Source: Pantoea anthophila
GTDB lineage: Bacteria; Pseudomonadota; Gammaproteobacteria; Enterobacterales; Enterobacteriaceae
Assembly: GCF_006494375.1 (NCBI RefSeq)
Contig: NZ_VHIZ01000056.1
Coordinates: 473,067 to 537,066, forward strand
Direction of reading: 5' to 3'
Length of the DNA stretch: 64,000 nucleotides
The position numbers and the translations under genes are program-made. Position 1 is the stretch's first letter. The number at the start of each line of letters is the position of its first letter. Below, one piece after another: positions 63,251-64,000 of the stretch. The notes under the pieces were generated by a model. That model worked only from the letters and a program-made list of their open reading frames with translations. It was not told where the DNA came from and searched no databases.

Positions 63251-63722
63251 ATTACTGTTACAAGTTTTTTTATGAAAATATTTAATTAACTGATTTAGAT
63301 GGAAAAGTAAAAATTCATACTTTTCTGATTTTCACAAAGATGATAGCATTCTTGAAGCTTAATCAAGCTCATAGCGTTTTTGCTTAAACCATTTTAAGAA
63401 CGTGTAAGTAATTATCATATCTTTCACTAAAATACACCTGTGTATTTATAGATTTATAGCCAGATTTGATAAACACATCTACCTTCATGGGGAAAACACC
63501 CTAGGGCGGTAGCGTTACGGGATTCATGATTTTTTCTGAATGTTAACCATTCACTTAAAAGATCGATTTTTTTACAACGCCATGGTTAATTCATTTCTGA
63601 GGCATCATTTAAAACAAAAAATGACAATCAAATAAAAACCATGATCATTTGAGATACCTAAGAAAATAGTTCATTAACGAAGCTGTCAGGAATTTTTCAT
63701 ATAATCTTCTCAGGAGTTAATT
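63251..63722. other. AT-rich junction sequence, probable island edge
   Basis: About 470 bp with strongly lower GC than everything to the left and no gene. It probably carries the promoter of the following gene. I see no integrase, tRNA end or obvious insertion-sequence terminus in it. Confidence 0.6.
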
Positions 63723-64000
63723 ATGGCTTTCGATGCATCCCCATCATGGAGTGGGTTTAACTATCAAGGAAAGGTTTCTCTATATCATGCTCTAAAAATA
63801 ATAAATATGAAACCAGCAGGCGATGACCTTTCCAATTTAAGTCTAATGCTTGAAAATACTGAAGACTTTGAAATAATTGAAGATAGTAACGCTAAAACAT
63901 TTCATCAGGTAAAAGCATATAATTCCTCCAGTTATTCTAAATATGAAGATGCACTCCTTGAACTAACATTAGAGCTATACAAAAATAAAGACGTGGAAGG
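63723..64000 (+). CDS. ABC-3C-type conflict-system protein, N-terminal part (partial)
   Basis: The gene runs off the window; 92 full codons are visible with no stop. AGGAG lies seven bases before the ATG. The opening SPSWSGFNYQGKVSLYHAL (7-23), then L-x-LE44-x-x-E47-D48-F and H-Q62-V-K64-A with a following Y-x-x-Y-E-D-A-L helix, resembles the N-terminal region of large proteins annotated as ABC-three-component system proteins. The E, ED and QxK positions could form a PD-(D/E)xK-like nuclease site. In those systems it is encoded near a small middle component and an SMC/RecN-like ABC ATPase. Codon use is AT-rich, unlike its neighbours, which indicates transfer. The assignment rests on memory of the family pattern only. 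Confidence 0.6.
   Translation, partial: MAFDASPSWSGFNYQGKVSLYHALKIINMKPAGDDLSNLSLMLENTEDFEIIEDSNAKTFHQVKAYNSSSYSKYEDALLELTLELYKNKDVE

Overview
The window is a chromosomal segment of an enterobacterium, most likely Pantoea or a close relative in Erwiniaceae. From the left edge to about 60.4 kb the gene order follows, in inverted orientation, the Escherichia coli backbone from pdeR/osmB/pyrF through topA, trp, tonB, cls, opp, adhE, hns and galU to purU and tyrT. Several local features point away from E. coli: an rpfF DSF-synthase gene beside the rpfR (pdeR-type) receptor gene, separate trpG and trpD, an orphan araD, ugd and a UDP-uronate epimerase gene joined to galU, and a second OppA.

Layout. 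0-4 kb: BDSF-type signalling pair rpfR/rpfF, then araD. 4-12 kb: osmB, the pgpB-lapA-lapB-pyrF-yciH block, ribA, acnA. 12-21 kb: three very small genes, cysB, topA, yciN, sohB, yciK, btuR, rluB. 22-31 kb: an unrecognised lipoprotein with a trypsin-like triad, yciO, rnm, and the complete trp operon (trpL, E, G, D, CF, B, A) with promoter, operator and attenuator. 31-39 kb: BON lipoprotein, ompW with an FNR box, yciCBA, tonB, yciI, an AriR-type gene, yciY, clsA, yciU. 39-48 kb: opp transport operon, second binding protein, ychE. 48-60 kb: adhE, tdk, hns, epimerase-ugd-galU, rssAB, ychJ, purU, two tRNA-Tyr genes and an rtT-like repeat. 60-63.25 kb: xthA, ynjH and a topB gene that has lost its 5' end.

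Just inside topB, at about 63.25 kb, the sequence changes abruptly to AT-rich DNA unlike the rest of the window. About 470 bp later a gene begins that runs off the right edge. Its first 92 residues look like the N-terminal part of large proteins from ABC-three-component (ABC-3C) conflict systems, with a possible nuclease-like E..ED...QxK pattern. My reading is that topB was broken by a genomic or defence island whose first bases are at the window edge; this is the most interesting place to extend the sequence.

Functional links: GalU, Ugd and the epimerase form a direct route UDP-Glc to UDP-GlcA to UDP-GalA; LapA, LapB and PgpB belong to envelope lipid control; RpfF and RpfR would couple a fatty-acid signal to cyclic-di-GMP turnover. 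All assignments come from reading the translations and comparing them with remembered family members; no database search was run.
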